Below are positions 60,842 to 64,000 of a stretch of DNA of 64,000 bases, in pieces. The notes below the pieces were generated by a model. The model searched no databases and was not told the DNA's origin. It worked only from the letters and a program-made list of their open reading frames with translations. Positions within the stretch are counted from its first letter, which is position 1; each line of letters begins with the position of its first letter. The position numbers and the translations under genes were made by a program. The DNA comes from Croceivirga sp. Its GTDB lineage: Bacteria > Bacteroidota > Bacteroidia > Flavobacteriales > Flavobacteriaceae. The stretch lies in NCBI GenBank assembly GCA_028284285.1, contig JANQSA010000001.1, positions 186,001 through 250,000 on the forward strand, in the 5' to 3' direction.

Positions 60842-61197
60842 TTTCCTTTTTCGATTAATGCTATGATTTCCTTAAGTTCTTTAACAGATATCTTTTCCTC
60901 TTTCGCAAAATGCGAGACCAGATTTTTATAGGAATTATCAAAGTAATCTGCAATTGTGCCACTAACAAACTTCTTCCGGTACTGTTCCTTGGTAATCAAC
61001 GGAAAATAGCGGTGGGTGTTGCCAAAGGCTTCATGGGCCACATATTCCTTTTCTTCCAGGTTCCTGACTATGGTGGAAAGCGTATTGTAATGGGGCTTGT
61101 CTCCGCTTATCTCTGAAAGGATCTCTTTGACAAAGGCTTTCTCCAGTCGCCATAGGATTTTCATCACCTCCTCTTCTTTGTTCGTTAACTTTATCAT
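60838..61197 (-). CDS. BlaI/MecI/CopY-family repressor
   Basis: This 119-aa winged-helix repressor (LTNKEEEVMKILWRLEKAFVKEILSEISGDKPHYNTLSTIVRNLEEKEYVAHEAFGNTHRYFPL) is of normal family length. It precedes and overlaps the M56 protease gene, which should cleave it on signal. Short inverted repeats lie just upstream of its start. Its target besides its own operon is unknown. Confidence 0.93.
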   Translation of the reverse strand: MIKLTNKEEEVMKILWRLEKAFVKEILSEISGDKPHYNTLSTIVRNLEEKEYVAHEAFGNTHRYFPLITKEQYRKKFVSGTIADYFDNSYKNLVSHFAKEEKISVKELKEIIALIEKGK

Positions 61198-61235
61198 GCT
61201 GTGCTATTTTGAACCAAACATAGTAAGATGTTTTT

Positions 61236-61259
61236 AGTTGAACAACTATTTTTATAGTT
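61236..61259. promoter_or_regulatory. BlaI operator candidate
   Basis: Overlapping inverted repeats AGTTG-AA-CAACT and AACTAT-TTTT-ATAGTT lie 39-62 bp upstream of blaI. A further ATATAGTTGTT half-site follows at about 61271. AGTTGT-type arms fit known BlaI operators. Confidence 0.6.
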
Positions 61260-61349
61260 ATTTAACGAATTATATAGTTGTTCTTTTCTCACTTTCCTGC
61301 TACACACCACTAAATCATAGGCTATATTTGCCGCTCAGAACTGCCTTTT

Positions 61350-62288
61350 ATGCTGGATGTCCTTTTTATTGTTGCCGGATTAGCGCTGCTCATTGCAGGA
61401 GGAAACTGGCTGTTGAAGTCTGCCGTAGCGCTTTCTCTGCGTTTAGCGATCCCCAAAATTGTTATTGGGATGACGGTGGTTTCCTTTGCTACTTCTGCTC
61501 CGGAGCTTATTGTAAGTATTAAAGCGGCCCTTGATGGCTCTCCGGACCTGGCTCTAGGGAATGTGGTGGGGTCCAACGTTGCTAACCTGGGGTTAGTATT
61601 GGCGGTAACTGTGATCCTGGGAAGTATCGAGGTGCGCAAGAGTTTTTATACTACAGACTGGCCGGTAATGATGCTGGCCTCCTTGCTCTTTGTGGGGTTC
61701 ATTTATTTTGATGGGCTGTTACAGCGGTACGAAGGCGCTATTATGGTGGTATGCCTTTTCCTCTTTTTGGTGTATCTGCTTCGCTTTCAAGGAACCGCAG
61801 TCATGGACGAAATGCCGGAAGACGATGTGGTATTGCCTTTTTACAAGACCATGGTTTTTTTACTCATTGGGGGAATTGCCCTATGGGGAGGTTCCGAATT
61901 GTTAATCTCCGGGGCAAAGAACCTGGCGGCTTCTCTGGGAGTAAGTGAACGCGTGATTGGTATAACCATCGTTTCCGTGGGTACCAGTATCCCGGAATTA
62001 GCGGCTTCTGTAGTTGCCATCCTTAAAAAAGAGAAGGCCATTTCGGTGGGAAATTTGATCGGATCCAACATTTTTAATTTACTGGCGGTACTGGGAATTA
62101 CTTCTGTTATTACGCCTATCCGTGTAATAGACCAGCGGTTATTGACCACCGATATTTTTTGGATGCTGGGGATTTCTTTTTTAATTCTTCCCTTAGTATT
62201 TTTCCCAAAGGGGCTGCGTCTGGGGTGGCGTGACGGCTTAATATTGCTTGGTTCTTATGCTACCTTTGTCTACCTTACCCTAAGGTAG
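61350..62288 (+). CDS. Calcium/sodium antiporter (CaCA family, YrbG-like)
   Basis: This 312-aa, ten-helix protein has the two alpha repeats: VIGMTVVSFATSAPELIVS..LALGNVVGSNVANLGL in the first half and VIGITIVSVGTSIPELAASVVA..ISVGNLIGSNIFNLLAVLG in the second. These carry the ion-binding acidic and polar residues. It exchanges sodium (or protons) for calcium across the inner membrane. It is divergent from blaI, and the next gene follows after 3 bp. Confidence 0.93.
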   Translation: MLDVLFIVAGLALLIAGGNWLLKSAVALSLRLAIPKIVIGMTVVSFATSAPELIVSIKAALDGSPDLALGNVVGSNVANLGLVLAVTVILGSIEVRKSFYTTDWPVMMLASLLFVGFIYFDGLLQRYEGAIMVVCLFLFLVYLLRFQGTAVMDEMPEDDVVLPFYKTMVFLLIGGIALWGGSELLISGAKNLAASLGVSERVIGITIVSVGTSIPELAASVVAILKKEKAISVGNLIGSNIFNLLAVLGITSVITPIRVIDQRLLTTDIFWMLGISFLILPLVFFPKGLRLGWRDGLILLGSYATFVYLTLR

Positions 62289-62291
62289 ATT

Positions 62292-63908
62292 TTGAGTAAA
62301 GTGGGTCTAAAGTTAAAAGCAGTAATTTTTGTTCTCTTTATCGCATTTTCCATAAAGGGATTGGCGCAGTTCCAGGACTCTCAGCCCTATGTAGAGGGGT
62401 ATTTGTACGATGCCGAAAGAAAAGAGCCCATTCCATTCGCAACCATAAAAGTCAAAGGGTGGTCCAAAGGAGTGGTGACCAATAGAAACGGAAGTTTTAA
62501 GGTGCCCAAGAAGTTTGCCGAATTGAACGATACATTGGTCGTTTCATCCATGGGGTATTATACCAAGACCTTTTTATTAAGACAAATGATGGCCAAAGCG
62601 TCTAACATCATTTTTTTACAACCACATGTATTTGGATTGGAAGAAACCGTGGTATATGGAAAAAAGAAAAAGAGACTTAGTGCGAGGGCCATTGTCAGAA
62701 AAGCGATTCGCGCCATACCGGAAAATTTTCCGAACCAACCTTTTGGTTTAACAGGGTACTACAGAGACTACCAATGGCACGAGAATGACTATCTTAACCT
62801 TAATGAAGCTATCCTTAGCATCTATGACCAGGGTTTTGAAAGCAAAGATGATCAATCAACAGAATTTGCCCTGCATACTATCTTAATGAATGAAAATTTC
62901 CCAAGAGATTCCATATCCGATAAACCTTATGATTATGAAAATAAGAGTAAGATCATAAATAGAGCGATTTTAGATGCATATGGTGGCAATGAGTTGCGGA
63001 TACTCAGAGTTCATGACGCTATCAGAAATTACGATATTTCCTCTTATGCCTTTGTTTACAAGTTAAAAAGTCATTTTTTGAAGAGTCATGGTTTTGAGCG
63101 GGGAGAAGATATTTTCCTCGATGACGATTCCTTTTATAGCATCACTTTTACCAAATCACAAAAGGGATATTCTGCTTTTGGCCAACTTTTAATTGATAAA
63201 GAGAACTTCTCCATTTATAAGCTATACTATTCCTTGTTTTTCAGGGATGCTGATACTAAATCAGTGGAAAGTGGTAACGGCTCTAAAGAGGAATTGATCT
63301 TTGAAGTCGTAAGTGAATATCGTCCTTTTAAAAATAAAATGTTTCTGAATTATATTACATTCAATAATAGTTTTCTTTTACCGGAGCCTCCTCGCTTTTT
63401 TGTGGAAGAGCTGCGTGTAGAAGTGGCCACACAAAGGCTATCATTACAATTCAATAATCCGGTCAACGAGCAAAAAGCGAGTATCATTTCCAATTATAAA
63501 TTAGAGTTCTTTGGTGAACCATTATCCATAAAAGAAGTTTTTCCGGATGGGTCATCTCCGAATACTGTTCTGATATACCCTTTATTCAAAAATCGAACGA
63601 AAGCACTTGATTTCTATAGCTATTTTAAAAATTACAAAGCGAATAAAGAAGCAGGAGAAAAGCTACGTTGCCGTTTGATGAATATCACCGATATCAATGG
63701 GAATTTGATAAATAAAATATATGATTACAAAGAGTTCCAACAGTTTAGGGAATTTTTCACTCAAGAAGTCCAACAGGATTTTGAAATACCGACCCCAGCC
63801 TTCTTGATGAACATGAATATCCCCGTTTTCGAGGGTCAACCCTTACTGGAAAAAGATGATTTGGAAAACTATTGGATGAACACTCCCTTAAAAGTTATAG
63901 AGAATTGA
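62292..63908 (+). CDS. Exported protein with carboxypeptidase-regulatory-like domain
   Basis: This 538-aa protein (TTG start 3 bp after the antiporter stop) has a signal peptide (IFVLFIAFSIKGLAQ). A CarboxypepD_reg-like domain (VEGYLYDAERKEPIPFATIKVKGWSKGVVTNRNGSFKV, residues about 33-115) is followed by a large beta-rich part (RAIVRKAIRAIPENFPNQPFGLTGYYRDYQWHEND), resembling outer-membrane-associated DUF5686-type proteins but shorter. The function is unknown. The tight spacing suggests coexpression with the antiporter. Confidence 0.8.
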   Translation: MSKVGLKLKAVIFVLFIAFSIKGLAQFQDSQPYVEGYLYDAERKEPIPFATIKVKGWSKGVVTNRNGSFKVPKKFAELNDTLVVSSMGYYTKTFLLRQMMAKASNIIFLQPHVFGLEETVVYGKKKKRLSARAIVRKAIRAIPENFPNQPFGLTGYYRDYQWHENDYLNLNEAILSIYDQGFESKDDQSTEFALHTILMNENFPRDSISDKPYDYENKSKIINRAILDAYGGNELRILRVHDAIRNYDISSYAFVYKLKSHFLKSHGFERGEDIFLDDDSFYSITFTKSQKGYSAFGQLLIDKENFSIYKLYYSLFFRDADTKSVESGNGSKEELIFEVVSEYRPFKNKMFLNYITFNNSFLLPEPPRFFVEELRVEVATQRLSLQFNNPVNEQKASIISNYKLEFFGEPLSIKEVFPDGSSPNTVLIYPLFKNRTKALDFYSYFKNYKANKEAGEKLRCRLMNITDINGNLINKIYDYKEFQQFREFFTQEVQQDFEIPTPAFLMNMNIPVFEGQPLLEKDDLENYWMNTPLKVIEN

Positions 63909-64000
63909 CCCGATGTGCTTAAAGGCCATTTTATGCTCAATTTCAGTTAAAGGCATTGTATGCCGTATTTGTGTACACCACACAATTGTAGAAAAAAAGC
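63909..64000. other. Right edge of window, no gene seen
   Basis: The last 92 bp after the exported protein gene show no coding or terminator signal. Confidence 0.4.

Overview
The window reads as a chromosomal segment of a marine Bacteroidota, most likely a Flavobacteriaceae member related to alginate degraders such as Zobellia, Maribacter or Arenibacter. The reasons are a SusC/SusD pair, Bacteroidota promoters of the type TTTG-N19-TAnnTTTG, DUF6443-type RHS proteins, a BlaR1/BlaI pair, PadR-FtsX and LytTR genes, and low-GC spacers. The genus is an inference; no rRNA is present.

Region 1 (1-15.1 kb) is a polymorphic-toxin locus. One full-length secreted RHS/YD-repeat protein of 1997 aa (512-6505) carries six Ig-like repeats, the RHS core and a variable toxin tip, and is followed by a putative immunity gene. 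Downstream lie three start-less RHS C-terminal cassettes (8234, 10019, 11621), each with a different tip and its own small downstream gene (immunity candidate). One tip has a HELAH zinc-protease motif of M91 type and one is Ntox28-like with a CDI-type immunity partner. They are separated by terminators, a 177-bp direct repeat in two copies and several palindromic elements. The layout looks like a store of silent toxin tips for recombination into the expressed gene. Orphan immunity-like and truncated genes and a CPBP protease close the region.

Region 2 (15.1-24.1 kb) is a TetR-controlled tripartite RND efflux operon on the minus strand (TetR, DUF2461, class III cyclase, membrane-fusion protein, RND pump, TolC). 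The cyclase and the fusion lipoprotein are one uninterrupted ORF. A TGACT-N3-AGTCA operator occurs before tetR, before the DUF2461 gene and inside the fused ORF just before the lipoprotein start. An HxlR regulator with a perfect 17-bp palindrome follows.

Region 3 (24.1-30 kb) holds single genes: an NTF2-like protein, two hydrolases, a DUF1349-like protein, another NTF2-like protein and a LytTR regulator.

Region 4 (30-47.6 kb) is an alginate-utilisation locus. The plus strand carries a tandem PL7 alginate lyase, KdgF, SusC, SusD, a FadR/GntR regulator, an MFS uronate transporter, two SDR reductases, KDG kinase, KDPG aldolase and an Nramp-like transporter, enough to take alginate to pyruvate and glyceraldehyde-3-phosphate. 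A divergent operon carries an RraA-family protein, a second, motif-divergent PfkB kinase and a BASS transporter, possibly a side branch for another 2-keto acid. Three copies of an AACCAATCTGGTTAACCAA-like operator sit before the lyase, before susC and before the regulator, which suggests one autoregulated FadR regulon.

Region 5 (47.6-64 kb) contains a PadR-FtsX permease pair, an AraC regulator, an HExxxH membrane protein, a DUF3089 hydrolase, an MFS transporter, a small cluster of double-glycine-leader peptides (one intact, two decayed), a GC-rich repeat, tRNA-Arg(ACG), apt with a convergent 51-aa gene, BlaR1/BlaI, a Ca/Na antiporter and a large carboxypeptidase-regulatory-like protein.
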